Assembly: GCA_964538915.1 (NCBI GenBank) | Contig: CAZIFB010000007.1 | Location: forward strand, 1 to 64,000 | Direction of reading: 5' to 3' | DNA from: JAEUHQ01 sp964538915 | Lineage (GTDB): Bacteria; Planctomycetota; UBA1135; UBA2386 | DNA length: 64,000 nucleotides | Part shown: positions 42,029 through 51,229 of the stretch, one piece after another | Position numbering within the stretch: the first letter of the stretch is position 1 | Layout: each line of letters begins with the position of its first letter | The notes under the pieces: model-generated | What the model saw: the letters and a program-made list of their open reading frames with translations, nothing else | What the model was told of the DNA's origin: nothing | Database searches by the model: none | Translations under genes and position numbers: made by a program

Positions 42029-43643
42029 CTACTGGAGCCGGAGCGCGTGCATCTGGGTGGCCGCGTGATCGCCGGTCGTCGGATCGAAGACGAGCCATTG
42101 CGCGACGACGCCGAGGCCGAGACCGGTGGGCGCCAGCTGGAACGGGAGGTCGACGGCGGCAGCCGCGGTCGATGCCCGTGGTGCCGAGCTGGCGGAGGAA
42201 CGCGGCGTCGGCCGGCACGTACAACGCGCAGCCCGAGGCGCCGAGGGGCGCGAGGTCGACCGGTGCGGGCAGGGCGTTGAGGCCGAGCCACAGCGCGCCG
42301 AGTGCGTTCGCGTGGGACTTCGCGATCGTGACGCGCGATCCGGGCGCCGTCGTGCGCACGCCGATCTGCGGCAGCGCACCGGTGCTCGTGCACGCGGTGC
42401 CGGTCACGGGGCCCTGGCCGGCGCGGATCCTGTCGTAGGCGCGAACGCGGCCGAAGGCCGTGTTCGTCGCCCAGTAGTGCAGATCGAGCCAGGCGATCAC
42501 GGGGTAGGGACTGCCCGGTCGGGTTCCCAGGCTCGCCGCGTACTCCATCCAGCCGCTGGTGCCGTTCGAGAAGCCGCTGCCCGGCGGGGCGAGGAAGTTG
42601 TCGACGCGCCACAGCTCGGTGCCGTCGCGGCCCGAGAAGGCGCGCGTGCGGCCGTAGACCTGCGGCGCGAAGATCGCGTAGTCCGACCCGATCACGAGAT
42701 CGGGTACACCGTCCAGGTCGACGTCCTCGCCGGTGACCGCGGAGTTGGAGTAGGCGTCCCAGGTGCGGATCACGGCGCCGGTCTGCCCGGAGAACACCGT
42801 GATGATGGCGCGCCACGCCGACCACCACGGGAAGCCCGCGTAGTCGTTCACGCCATCGCCGTCGAGGTCGCCCATGTTGCTCGCGTGCGCCTCGATGCGA
42901 TCGCCGGGCAACAAGCCGAAGCTCTGCCGGATGATCGTGCCGGTCTGCCCGGAGACGAGCAGCAGCATGCCGCGACCGGTTCCTTCGCCGCAGCCGACCA
43001 CGAAGTCGTCGCAGCCGTCGCCGTCGACGTCGCCCATCTTGTCGAGGCTGGCAGCAACCGCTCCCAGCGCGAGGCAGGGAACCGTGTACAGCAGTGCGCC
43101 GGAGTTGTCGTAGACGTAGACGTCGGACGCCGTGGTCGAGCTGGTGATCGTGATCATGTCGGGCCGACCGTCCGCATTGACGTCGAGGTCGCCGAGGATC
43201 GCATAGCCGTGGTTGGCGCCGATCACCCCGCCGACCTGCCAGATCACGCCCGGGTTTCGAGCCGACCAAGCCCGGATGGGGTAGCCCCACAGTCCGTCGA
43301 ACTTCATCAGCACGTCGGGGGACCCGTCGCCGTCGAGGTCGCCGCCGCAGGCCAGTGGAGCCCTCATCTGCAAATCGGCCAGCACTTCGAGGATCGCACC
43401 GGTCGCGCCGGAAACGATCTTGAAGCCGGCCGACTGGGGCCCCTGCAATCCCCAATCGTTCAGCGTGTGGCCCGTCAGGATGTCTCGGACGCCATCGCGG
43501 TCGTAGTCACCGAACTCGTACGCGTACAGGTAGGAGTCATAGGACGGCCCAGACGGAATCTGCCACAGCAGCTGCTGCGAGGGCAGTACAGACGCGAACC
43601 ACAGGAGCATCGCCGGCAGGCACGCAGTCGGGATGGCGTTCAT
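42029..43643 (-). CDS. Exported FG-GAP/VCBS repeat protein with frameshift near C-terminus
   Basis: An exported beta-propeller protein with signal peptide (PAMLLWFASVLPSQ) and about six FG-GAP-like repeats, each with a calcium-type Dx[DN]xDG motif: DYDRDGVRD, DLDGDGSPD, DLDVNADGRPD, DVDGDGCDD, DLDGDGVND, DVDLDGVPD. Near position 42173 the reading frame changes: the first frame reads QLGTTGIDRG and then Arg-rich nonsense to 41943, while the neighbouring frame continues the expected end domain (VDLPFQLAPTGLG ... FDPTTGDHAATQ) to the stop at 42029. One extra base there, or two missing, restores a normal C-terminus, so this is a recent frameshift or sequence error. Two starts, 43643 and 43658, are possible. 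Confidence 0.75.
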
Positions 43644-43738
43644 CGCACCAGCACCCATGTGGCTTCGGGGATCACGCCCGCCGTCGTGATCAGGAACACG
43701 CGGCCGCTACGAATCTCTCTTCCTTCCCGTCGTGCCAT
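43640..43738 (-). CDS. Possible short ORF coupled to FG-GAP gene
   Basis: An ATG at 43738 opens a 32-codon frame (ending VIPEATWVLVR) whose TGA overlaps the FG-GAP ATG as ATGA. It may be a leader peptide coupled to the next gene or the tail of an older gene. There is no homology that I can recognise and the frame is short, so it is only a suggestion. Nothing else was seen in 43739-43859. Confidence 0.25.
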   Translation of the reverse strand: MARREGREIRSGRVFLITTAGVIPEATWVLVR

Positions 43739-43859
43739 GGGACCCGCTCCAAGACGGCGAAAGGCGCAGCAAGCGCGACCCGGCCGATTGGCGGCGAGTG
43801 TAGCGGCACCGCCGCGACTCACCCACCCCGCGTGACGCGTCACCCGCCGACCGCACCGC

Positions 43860-45221
43860 TCACTTGCGGCGCGCGGACCCCGGCTCGTGCGTCTCTCGGC
43901 TGTGCAGTACGCCCTCGATCGCCTCGACGAGCCGCTGCATCCGGAACGGCTTCGGCAACACGGCATCCATGCCCGCATCGACGTAGGCGTCGACGCGTTC
44001 GGCGACGACGTCGGCGGTGAGCCCGAGGATCGGCACGCGGCGGTTGCGCACCGGCGAGCGCGGCATGCGGATGCGGCGCGTGACCTCGTCCCCGTTCATC
44101 CCGGGCATCTGGCCGTCGAGGAGCACGAGGTCGAAGTCCTGCTGCTCGAGCAGCGCGAGCGCCATCGCCCCGCCATCCGCCGCAGTCGGGCGGCAACCGA
44201 GCCTGGTCAGCATGCGGCCGGCGACCATGCGGTTCTGCACGTTGTCGTCGACGACGAGGACCCGCAGGCCCACCAGCGGCGAAGCACCATGCGCGGTCGG
44301 ATCGGGCGCGACCGGGGATTCGCAGGCGAGGGCCAGCAGCGCGAACGTGAACGTCGATCCCTGCCCGAGTTCGCTCTCGAGCGTGATGTCGCCGCCCATG
44401 AGCCGTGCGAGTCGGCGCGAGATGCAGAGGCCGAGACCGGTGCCGAGATCAGGTCGACCCTGCGCGGTCAGCACCTGCTCGAACTCCTCGAACACCCGTT
44501 CGTGGTCGGCCGGGGCGATCCCCACGCCGGTGTCGACCACCTGCAGCGTCACCGCGACGCGATCGTCCGGCATCGGCTCCACCGCGAGTTGGACCGTGAT
44601 GCGTCCCTTCGGTGTGAACTTCACCGCGTTGCCGATCAGGTTGTGCAGGATCTGCCGGATGCGCACCGGGTCGCCGAGGATCCGCTGGTTCGCCGAGCCG
44701 CCGATCTGCGCGCAGAGTTCGATGTCGTGCTGGGCGGCGCGCGCACGGAACATCGTCGCCGCTTCCTCGACGAGCCGCCGAAGGTCGCACGGTTCGCTCG
44801 CCAGCAGGACGTGACCCGACTCGATCTTGGCGGTGTCGAGCACCGACTGGATCAGGTCGAGCAGCGTGTCCGTGCACAGGAGGACCGTGTCGGCGAGATC
44901 GCGCTGGCTCTGGTCGACCAGGGTCTCGCGCAGCAGTTCGAGAGCGCCGATCGCACCGTTCAGCGGGGTGCGGATCTCGTGGCTCAGACTCGCGAGGAAG
45001 CCGCTCTTGCGCCGGCTCGCCTGTTCCGCCTGCTCCTTCGCGGCGAGCAGCTCGCGCGTGCGCGCCTCGACACGCTCCTCGAGTGCCCGGTTCGACTCCG
45101 CGAGGTGCCGATCGGCCGCGTACAGCGCGCGACTCTTCTGTTCGAGCAGTTGCTCGGCCTGGCGGCGCGCACGACGTTCGCGCGCGGCCTTGCGCTGCCA
45201 GATGTTCACCGGCTCGGGCAC
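43860..45221 (-). CDS. Hybrid histidine kinase with receiver domain, partner of H-NOX
   Basis: A 453-residue cytoplasmic hybrid kinase without membrane segments. N-terminal coiled coil (1-70), HisKA with His81 in LSHEIRTPLNG, HATPase (N box NLIGNAVKFTPKG, G1 DTGVGI, GTGLGL) and a C-terminal receiver (VVDDNVQNR, phospho-acceptor Asp in LLDGQMPGMNG, KPF). The GTG start at 45221 lies 16 bp inside the H-NOX gene, the usual arrangement in which H-NOX bound to NO or O2 controls kinase activity. No histidine-phosphotransfer protein is adjacent, so output is unknown. Confidence 0.9.
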   Translation of the reverse strand: MPEPVNIWQRKAARERRARRQAEQLLEQKSRALYAADRHLAESNRALEERVEARTRELLAAKEQAEQASRRKSGFLASLSHEIRTPLNGAIGALELLRETLVDQSQRDLADTVLLCTDTLLDLIQSVLDTAKIESGHVLLASEPCDLRRLVEEAATMFRARAAQHDIELCAQIGGSANQRILGDPVRIRQILHNLIGNAVKFTPKGRITVQLAVEPMPDDRVAVTLQVVDTGVGIAPADHERVFEEFEQVLTAQGRPDLGTGLGLCISRRLARLMGGDITLESELGQGSTFTFALLALACESPVAPDPTAHGASPLVGLRVLVVDDNVQNRMVAGRMLTRLGCRPTAADGGAMALALLEQQDFDLVLLDGQMPGMNGDEVTRRIRMPRSPVRNRRVPILGLTADVVAERVDAYVDAGMDAVLPKPFRMQRLVEAIEGVLHSRETHEPGSARRK

Positions 45222-45754
45222 GCGGCCTCCTGCAGGGTCACGGCCACCCGGTGCACGTCACCGTCGCTCGAAGCACGGATCGAACCCTCGACGCCGAAGT
45301 GGCGGAGGCATCCCTCGACGAGACCCGCGGCGAGTTCCACCGTCGATCGGGGCGACCGGTACTCGAAGGCGAACGTGTTGTCGCCGCGGCGGAGCGAGAA
45401 GCGCGGCAAGTCGGTGTCGATGCCGAGCTTCGCGACCTCGTCGTGGATGTACGTGCCGATGCGCTCCAGGAAGTCGAAGGGCGAATCCGCGCCGCCGAGC
45501 AGCTGTGGGAGCATCTGCGCGAACACGCCGAAGAGGTGGCGACCGTAGTCGCGGAGCAGTTCGCCTGGCGTCGTCGACAGACGGGCCGAGGCCGCGCCGA
45601 GCAGAGCGACCATCTCGCTCCAGTCGTAGGTGCCAGCGGACGTGTAGGCGCCGCCGTGGGGCAGTTCCGCGTCGAGCAGGATCTTGTCGAGCATCGGCAC
45701 ACCGTGACGCAGCTCGATCCAGTCCACGAACTCGGTGAAGACCACCCCTTTCAT
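45206..45754 (-). CDS. H-NOX (heme nitric oxide/oxygen binding) sensor
   Basis: A 182-residue H-NOX protein. The start MKGVVFTEF at ATG 45754 matches the family N-terminus (an ATG at 45766 is an alternative). The proximal heme ligand is His104 in YIHDEV, and the YxSxR motif that holds the heme propionates is complete at 132-136 (YRSPR). The distal pocket lacks an obvious Tyr at the usual O2-stabilising place, as far as can be judged, so NO rather than O2 sensing is likelier. It is translated just ahead of, and overlapping, the hybrid kinase. Confidence 0.93.
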   Translation of the reverse strand: MKGVVFTEFVDWIELRHGVPMLDKILLDAELPHGGAYTSAGTYDWSEMVALLGAASARLSTTPGELLRDYGRHLFGVFAQMLPQLLGGADSPFDFLERIGTYIHDEVAKLGIDTDLPRFSLRRGDNTFAFEYRSPRSTVELAAGLVEGCLRHFGVEGSIRASSDGDVHRVAVTLQEAACPSR

Positions 45755-45896
45755 CGCCTCGAACATCGACCCGGAGCACCCCCCGCCTGGAGCCGCCGCG
45801 GGGCGGGTAAACCCTTGTGGCCCGGAGGCTTTGCGGCACGCGCAGACCGCTCGCTACGCACCGGTCGCATCGGCGACTCGCCGAAGGCCCCCTCGA

Positions 45897-47324
45897 TCAG
45901 CCGGCGACCACTCCGAGACGGCGCGACAGGTCGGTCTGGAGCAGGTTGCCCGGATCGAGCCGCTCCTTCAGCGAGCGGAACGTCGCGACCGCCGCATCGC
46001 CGTGTACCCGCGCGAACGACGAGGCCAGCAGCACCGCGTCCTTCGCGTAGTAGAAGCGGCCACCGGCGTCGAGCACGAGGTCCGCCAGTTCGTGGCACAG
46101 ACGCCACAGAGCATCGCGCTTCGACTTGCGGCTGCTCACCGCGAAGTCCATCGCGAGCGAGTAGCCGTCCAGGCCGTGCGTCATCAGGAACGGATCGGGC
46201 CGGTGGCGCTTCAGCACGCCGAGGTACGGCACGTGCCCGGCAGTGTGGCAGCGTTCGACGATCTGCCGCAGCACGCGCGCGCCGTGCTGGAACGGCACGA
46301 ACGGCTGGAACTGGATCAGGCCGCCCGGCTTCGTCATCCAATGCCAGCGCGGAACGTAGTCGAGCAGGAAGTGGAACGCGCCGTGGGTCTGCAGGTACGG
46401 CGAGTTGCGTTCCTCACCGGCGCCGGCGCGGAACTTCAGCCAGTTCACGAGCCCGACCTGCTTCATGTGCACCGCGCACCACATGCCGGGCCACAGCCAG
46501 CCCTTCGGCACGACGCCGAACAGGTTCGCGGGCACGTCCTGCAGCGAGGGATCGAAGAAGCGCAGCCCGTCGGGGTCTTCACCGGCCGCGAGCTGGTCGG
46601 CGCGGTGCATCAGGCCGCGGCCGAGGTCCTTGCCCTTCGCGTGGAGGTCGAGCCACGACACGAGGTAGTCGGCCTGGCCGCGCATGTCCTCGAGGATCTG
46701 CAGGTTGTGCTCGAGGTCCTTCGCGACGATGCCCCACACGCGCAGTCGCCCCGAGTGCACCCGCTTCGTCTGGATCTCGAGCCGCGTGAAGCACCCGAGC
46801 ATGCCGAAACCGGAGATCGCGGCGTGGAAGAGCTGCGGATCCGATTCGCGCGTGCAGTGCACGACGTCGCCGCTCGGCAACATGAAGTCGAACGACTTCA
46901 CGCACTCGCCGAACGAGCCGACCGCGAAGTTGTTCTTGCCGTGGATGTTCATCGCGGCGGCGCCGCCCATCGACACGGCCATCGTCCCGCTGACGACCTT
47001 CGGCCAGAAGCCGTGGGCGATCGAGCACCGCCACAGATCGCGCACCGTGACACCCGGCTCGACCGATGCGACACCGGTCTCGGGGTCGAACGAGTGGATG
47101 CGGTTCATCCGCGACAGGTCGAGCACGTGGCCGTTCGTGCTCACCGCCGCGTCGCCGTAGCTGTTGCCGGTGCCGCGCAGCGCGATCGACCCGCCGGCGC
47201 GACGCACTTCGGCGAACGCATCGGCGACCTGCTCCGGCCCCGTCGGCCGCAGCACGCGGCCGCGGCCGCCCATGGCCATGCCGAACCCGCCCACGTGCTC
47301 GTCCTTCCACAGGAGACCTGTCAT
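45897..47324 (-). CDS. FAD-dependent oxidoreductase, DprE1-like
   Basis: A 475-residue flavoprotein of the VAO/aldonolactone oxidase family. FAD-binding features: LRGTGNSYGDAA in the pyrophosphate loop, VEPGVTVRDL, and NIHGKNNFAVGSFG, the segment with the His/Gly/Lys typical of DprE1 (decaprenylphosphoryl-beta-D-ribose 2'-oxidase). The C-terminal part contains HRPDPFLMTHGLDGYSLAMDF, also DprE1-like. It lies 63 bp downstream of an SDR gene resembling DprE2, in the same transcription direction. The pair would oxidise and then reduce a lipid-linked sugar at one carbon, giving epimerisation. The ATG at 47324 is preferred over a TTG at 47336. Confidence 0.85.
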   Translation of the reverse strand: MTGLLWKDEHVGGFGMAMGGRGRVLRPTGPEQVADAFAEVRRAGGSIALRGTGNSYGDAAVSTNGHVLDLSRMNRIHSFDPETGVASVEPGVTVRDLWRCSIAHGFWPKVVSGTMAVSMGGAAAMNIHGKNNFAVGSFGECVKSFDFMLPSGDVVHCTRESDPQLFHAAISGFGMLGCFTRLEIQTKRVHSGRLRVWGIVAKDLEHNLQILEDMRGQADYLVSWLDLHAKGKDLGRGLMHRADQLAAGEDPDGLRFFDPSLQDVPANLFGVVPKGWLWPGMWCAVHMKQVGLVNWLKFRAGAGEERNSPYLQTHGAFHFLLDYVPRWHWMTKPGGLIQFQPFVPFQHGARVLRQIVERCHTAGHVPYLGVLKRHRPDPFLMTHGLDGYSLAMDFAVSSRKSKRDALWRLCHELADLVLDAGGRFYYAKDAVLLASSFARVHGDAAVATFRSLKERLDPGNLLQTDLSRRLGVVAG

Positions 47325-47387
47325 CGTGCTGTCCAATGGAACCGTGTGGATCGGAATTGCGCGCCCGGTGGCGTGAAGCGGGCCGCC

Positions 47388-48137
47388 TCAGATCGAGAGC
47401 CGCCGGAAGACGAACGACGGGATGTTGCGGATCACGAACATGATGAGCCGCCACTTGCCGGGCACGTAGGCGATCGCCTTCTCCCCGTCCCGCGCGCGCA
47501 GCACGAGCCCGGCGGCCTTGTCCGCGGAGATCGCGCCCTTCAGAGGCAGGCCCGCCGTCATCGGCGTCTCGACGAAGCCCGGGCGGATCGTGGTGACCCG
47601 CACGCCGTGGCGCCAGAGACGGTTGCGCAGCGCTTCGAGGTAGGTGTCCATGCCCGCCTTCGACGCGTTGTAGACCGGGCGCCCGAGGCGGCCGCGGTCC
47701 TGCGCGACCGAGCTGACACCGACGATGCAGCCGGCCTTGCGCGCAAGGAAGCGACGCGCCGCCGCGTTGCACCAGGCGATGCAGCCGAGCATGTTCACCT
47801 GCACCTGCGTGCGGTCCTTGCCGAGGTCGAACTCGTCGATCGCGACGTCGGGCATCACGCCCGCGACGTAGTGCAGTTCGTCGACCGGCCCGAGCTCCTG
47901 TTCGATGCGCGCGAAGAGCGGTTCGGCGCCGTCGAGGTCGGCGGCGTCGTGCACCCAGGCGGAAGCAGCCGGCCGACCGAGCGACTCGTCGATCAGCGCG
48001 GCGGCGGCGCGGAGTTCCTTCTCGCGGCGGGCGACGAGCGCGACCTTGCGGCCCGCGATGGCGAGCCGTCGCGCGATCGCGAGGCCGATGCCCGACGACG
48101 CGCCGACGACGATGCAGGTGCCCGAACGAGATGCCAT
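47388..48137 (-). CDS. Short-chain dehydrogenase/reductase, DprE2-like
   Basis: A 249-residue SDR with nucleotide loop GASSGIG, Asp-containing NAD(P) discrimination strand VALVARRE, active-site Ser in VGVSSVA, and catalytic YNASK. The C-terminus (KWRLIMFVIRNIPSFVFRRLSI, shown in part) ends in a hydrophobic/basic helix as in DprE2, the membrane-associated decaprenylphosphoryl-2-keto-erythropentose reductase. It precedes the DprE1-like gene, as in mycobacteria, although the order there differs. 64 bp separate its start from the divergent SurA-like gene. Confidence 0.85.
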   Translation of the reverse strand: MASRSGTCIVVGASSGIGLAIARRLAIAGRKVALVARREKELRAAAALIDESLGRPAASAWVHDAADLDGAEPLFARIEQELGPVDELHYVAGVMPDVAIDEFDLGKDRTQVQVNMLGCIAWCNAAARRFLARKAGCIVGVSSVAQDRGRLGRPVYNASKAGMDTYLEALRNRLWRHGVRVTTIRPGFVETPMTAGLPLKGAISADKAAGLVLRARDGEKAIAYVPGKWRLIMFVIRNIPSFVFRRLSI

Positions 48138-48201
48138 GCGGCAAGGAAACGACGCGGCTCCGACGATTGCAACGGGCCGGTCCGCCGACCATCATCCCGC
48201 G

Positions 48202-49188
48202 ATGCGCCGCGGGCTCGCCGTTCTCGCCTTGCTGTCGCCGCTTTGCGGCCAGGAACGACCGGCGCCGCCGTCACCGCCGATCCTCGTCGACACGGTCATC
48301 GCCACCGTGAACGACAGCGCGATCATGCACAGCGAGCTGATGACGCTGACCGCAGGTCGCATCCGTTCGCTGCAGGCGAGCGGGCGCCGGCTGGCACCCG
48401 CCGACTACGAAGCCGCGTACGACGACGAACTGCAGCGCCGGGTCGAGTGGTACACCTGGGCGCAGGCGGCGAAGACCTTCGGTGTGGTGGCGCCCGAACT
48501 GGTCGAGTCCCAGGTGCAGCGCGATCTCGAACAGGTCGAGCAGGACCAGGTGCGCGACCTCGGCAGCTACCAGGCGTGGAGCCGCGCGCTGCAGAACAAG
48601 GGCCAGACGTGGCCGACCTACGCGCGCGAACTCCGCGTCGACAAGATGGCGGACATCGCGCAGGACATCTCGGTCGGCATGCGCATGCAGCGCCAGGCCA
48701 ACCTCTACGTCACCCCCCGCATGCTGCGCGACACGTTCAGCAAGCACCGGGAACTGTTCGTCCACGACGCGAAGGCCGCCGTCGCGATCGTGATGTTCGT
48801 CGGCAAGGACGCCGAAGCGAACGCCAGGACCGCCGCCGCCGCGTGGCGGACCGAGGACGTGACCAGCCGGGCCCTGGCCCGGCGCTTCCCCGACACGATC
48901 GCCCTCGACGAGACCATCGCCAGCGACCTGGTCCCGGCGCTGGCCTCGTTCGCGCTGGCGGGTCCGCTCGACCGTGTGTCCGACCCGCTGCCGCGGGACG
49001 GCGGCGGGTTCCAGGTGGCGAAGGTCGTGCGCTTCGTGCCGGCCAGGAACGGCAAGTTCGAGGACCGGGACGTGCAGGACCAGCTGCGCGACCTGTGCCA
49101 ACGGCAGGTCCGCATCGAGTTCGAGTCGCAGGCGATGCAGCGGGCCAAGCAGCGCACCCAGGTCTGGTACGCGCGCCCGCCCCGGTGA
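48202..49188 (+). CDS. SurA-like periplasmic chaperone
   Basis: A 328-residue exported protein: signal peptide (RRGLAVLALLSPLCGQ), then the SurA N-domain pattern (IATVNDSAIMHSELM, a start shared with SurA/PrsA), a helical chaperone body, and C-terminal VAIVMFVGK and GGGFQVAKVVRFVPA, remnants of a parvulin-type domain. Catalytic parvulin residues are not all visible, so chaperone activity alone is likely. It would assist outer membrane protein folding. Confidence 0.75.
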   Translation: MRRGLAVLALLSPLCGQERPAPPSPPILVDTVIATVNDSAIMHSELMTLTAGRIRSLQASGRRLAPADYEAAYDDELQRRVEWYTWAQAAKTFGVVAPELVESQVQRDLEQVEQDQVRDLGSYQAWSRALQNKGQTWPTYARELRVDKMADIAQDISVGMRMQRQANLYVTPRMLRDTFSKHRELFVHDAKAAVAIVMFVGKDAEANARTAAAAWRTEDVTSRALARRFPDTIALDETIASDLVPALASFALAGPLDRVSDPLPRDGGGFQVAKVVRFVPARNGKFEDRDVQDQLRDLCQRQVRIEFESQAMQRAKQRTQVWYARPPR

Positions 49189-49427
49189 CCGACCCGGCGT
49201 CCGGTCGACCGGCCCTGCCCCCTCTTGCTTCCGGGTGATCCGCACGTTGCGGCCCTCGCCTCCGCCCGCTCTACTTTCCGCCCCCTCTCCTGAACCCGGC
49301 CGCCGGCTGGGCCGTTGCCCACGAAGTGCTGTTGGGTTCCGACGCGACTGCGAGCGTCGCCGCCGAACAGCCAGATTCTCGAACAGCCCTCTCCGAACCG
49401 GCCTCTCCGACCGGACCACTTCCGACC

Positions 49428-50963
49428 ATGGCCCATCTCGACCCGACCAAGATCAAAGTCGAATCCCACGCGCTCCCAGTCTGGGAGACGGAGGAGACCT
49501 TCCAGGACATGATGGCCGAACAGCTCCGGCACGCGCCGTGGCTCGTTCTGTCCGCCGTGATCCACGTGGTGATCGGCCTCCTCCTGTTCGTGCTGATCCC
49601 GCCGGAGGAGAAGAAGAAGATCGAGAACAAGGTCGAGATGACCGACACGACGCAGCAGGACGTCGTCGAACCGCCTCCGCCTCCGCCGCCGGAGACGAAG
49701 ACCGAAGAGGTGGTCGAGACGCTCGAGGTCACCGAGACCGAGGTCACCGAGAAGACCGAGCAGGCGTTCGACAACGTCGAGAGCGACTCGACGGCGAAGG
49801 AGTCGGCGTTCGACAGCAACCAGTGGAACAGCGCGGTCGGCCTCGGTGGCGGCGCCGGCGGTCGTTACGGCGGCCGTGGCGGCGGCAAGGGCGGCGGCGG
49901 CAAGGGCGGCAAGTCCTACGCGGAAGCGATCGACGCCGGCCTCAAGTGGTTGAAGGACCACCAGGACGAAGACGGCAAGTGGGACTGCGACCAGTTCATG
50001 AAGCACGACACCGAGGGTGAGCCGTGCGATGGCGCCGGCAACGCGGTGCACGACGTCGGCGTCACCGGTCTCGCGCTGCTCGCCTTCCTCGGCGACGGCA
50101 GCACGATGCGGTCCGGCCCCTACCGCGACGTCATCAAGAAGGGCGTCATCTGGCTGAAGAACCAGCAGGATCCGTCGACCGGCCTGTTCGGCACCGCGAC
50201 GTCGCACGACTTCATCTACAACCACGCGATCGCCGCGTATGCGATGTGCGAAGCGTTCGGCCTGTCCAACTACCAGCTGCTGAAGGACACCGCGCAGAAG
50301 GGCATCAACTACCTCGAGTCGCACCGCAACCCGTACTCGGTGTGGCGCTACCAGCCGCGCGACAACGACAACGACACGTCGGTCACGGGCTGGTGCATCA
50401 TGGCCTACGAGTCGGGCGAGTTCTTCGGCCTCACGATCAACAAGGACGCGCTGAAGTACTCCGCGGTCTGGCTCGACCAGGTCTCGGACCCGACCGGTCT
50501 GCACGGCTACACGAAGCAGGGCGAGCACAGCTCGCGCAAGCCCGGCGACCACGGCACGCGCTTCCCGATCGAGAAGGGCGAAGCGATGACCGCCGTCGGT
50601 CTCTTCGCCCGCTTCTTCATGGGCCAGGACCCGAAGGAGAAGCCGATCATGAAGGCGGCCGCCGACCTGATCCTCAGCAAGCCGCCACTGTGGGACACGA
50701 AGGCCGGCACGATCGACGAGTACTACTGGTACTACGCGACCTACGCCCTCTTCCAGATGGGCGGCAGCCACTGGGAGACGTGGAAGAAGAAGCTCGAGCC
50801 GGCGCTGACCAAGAGCCAACACCGCGACAAGGCGAAGAAGAACTACTACGGCTCGTGGGACGCGATCGGGTGCTGGGGCGAAGACGGTGGTCGCGTCTAC
50901 ATGACGGCGATCATGGTCCTGACCCTCGAAGCGAACTACCGCTACACGAAGCTCGTGCGCTGA
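49428..50963 (+). CDS. Membrane-anchored alpha/alpha-toroid protein with TonB-like N-terminus (copy 1)
   Basis: A 511-residue protein. Residues 1-37 are cytoplasmic, residues ~38-58 form one membrane helix (LVLSAVIHVVIGLLLFVLI), then comes a Pro-rich stretch (PPPPPPPET), an acidic segment, a Gly-rich linker (GGGKGGGGKGG), and from ~165 a prenyltransferase/squalene-cyclase-like alpha/alpha toroid (GLKWLKDHQDEDGKWDCDQF, TGLALLAFLGDGS, IAAYAMCEA, TGWCIMAYES). TonB-like topology places the toroid in the periplasm. The tandem paralogue at 51230 is the same length. No classical DxDD acid motif of squalene cyclases was seen, so a binding role is more likely than cyclisation. Confidence 0.8.
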   Translation: MAHLDPTKIKVESHALPVWETEETFQDMMAEQLRHAPWLVLSAVIHVVIGLLLFVLIPPEEKKKIENKVEMTDTTQQDVVEPPPPPPPETKTEEVVETLEVTETEVTEKTEQAFDNVESDSTAKESAFDSNQWNSAVGLGGGAGGRYGGRGGGKGGGGKGGKSYAEAIDAGLKWLKDHQDEDGKWDCDQFMKHDTEGEPCDGAGNAVHDVGVTGLALLAFLGDGSTMRSGPYRDVIKKGVIWLKNQQDPSTGLFGTATSHDFIYNHAIAAYAMCEAFGLSNYQLLKDTAQKGINYLESHRNPYSVWRYQPRDNDNDTSVTGWCIMAYESGEFFGLTINKDALKYSAVWLDQVSDPTGLHGYTKQGEHSSRKPGDHGTRFPIEKGEAMTAVGLFARFFMGQDPKEKPIMKAAADLILSKPPLWDTKAGTIDEYYWYYATYALFQMGGSHWETWKKKLEPALTKSQHRDKAKKNYYGSWDAIGCWGEDGGRVYMTAIMVLTLEANYRYTKLVR

Positions 50964-50992
50964 TCCTCGGGCGACGCTCACCGTCGCCTTCA

Positions 50993-51030
50993 CGCGGCCC
51001 GCGGCACCGATCACGGTGACGCGGGCCGCG
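50993..51030 (+). terminator. Long GC-rich hairpin after first toroid gene
   Basis: Arms CGCGGCCCGCG (50993-51003) and CGCGGGCCGCG (51020-51030) are perfectly complementary; inside them CACCG/CGGTG pair around loop ATCA, giving a 16-bp stem with one G-A mismatch. It begins 30 bp after the stop of the first toroid gene and 200 bp before the next, the position of a terminator. No T-tract follows. Confidence 0.55.
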
Positions 51031-51229
51031 CTGCGTACCGCGCACCGCCGAACACACTGCGTCGACGCTTCGTGCGTTTTCGAAACGCGCACTGATCCGT
51101 TCGCCGAGCGCACGCGTTGATGTCGACGACAAACGCGTCAGGCCCCCTCGACGCGATCGTCATTCGGCCGGCAGAAGGAAACCGCGCGCGGCGCGGGCCG
51201 GCATCGCACCCACGCTCCGAGGAACCACC

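Noticed and set aside
43670..43691. 7-bp inverted repeat GATCACG/CGTGATC as an operator
   Set aside because: It lies within a possible short ORF upstream of the FG-GAP gene, is short, and similar repeats are expected by chance in GC-rich DNA.
45780..45810. CCCCGC/GCGGGG pair as a terminator between H-NOX and the DprE1-like gene
   Set aside because: Only 6 bp of G/C pairing with a long loop and no T-tract; the position is upstream of H-NOX, not after a gene end in a way that demands it.
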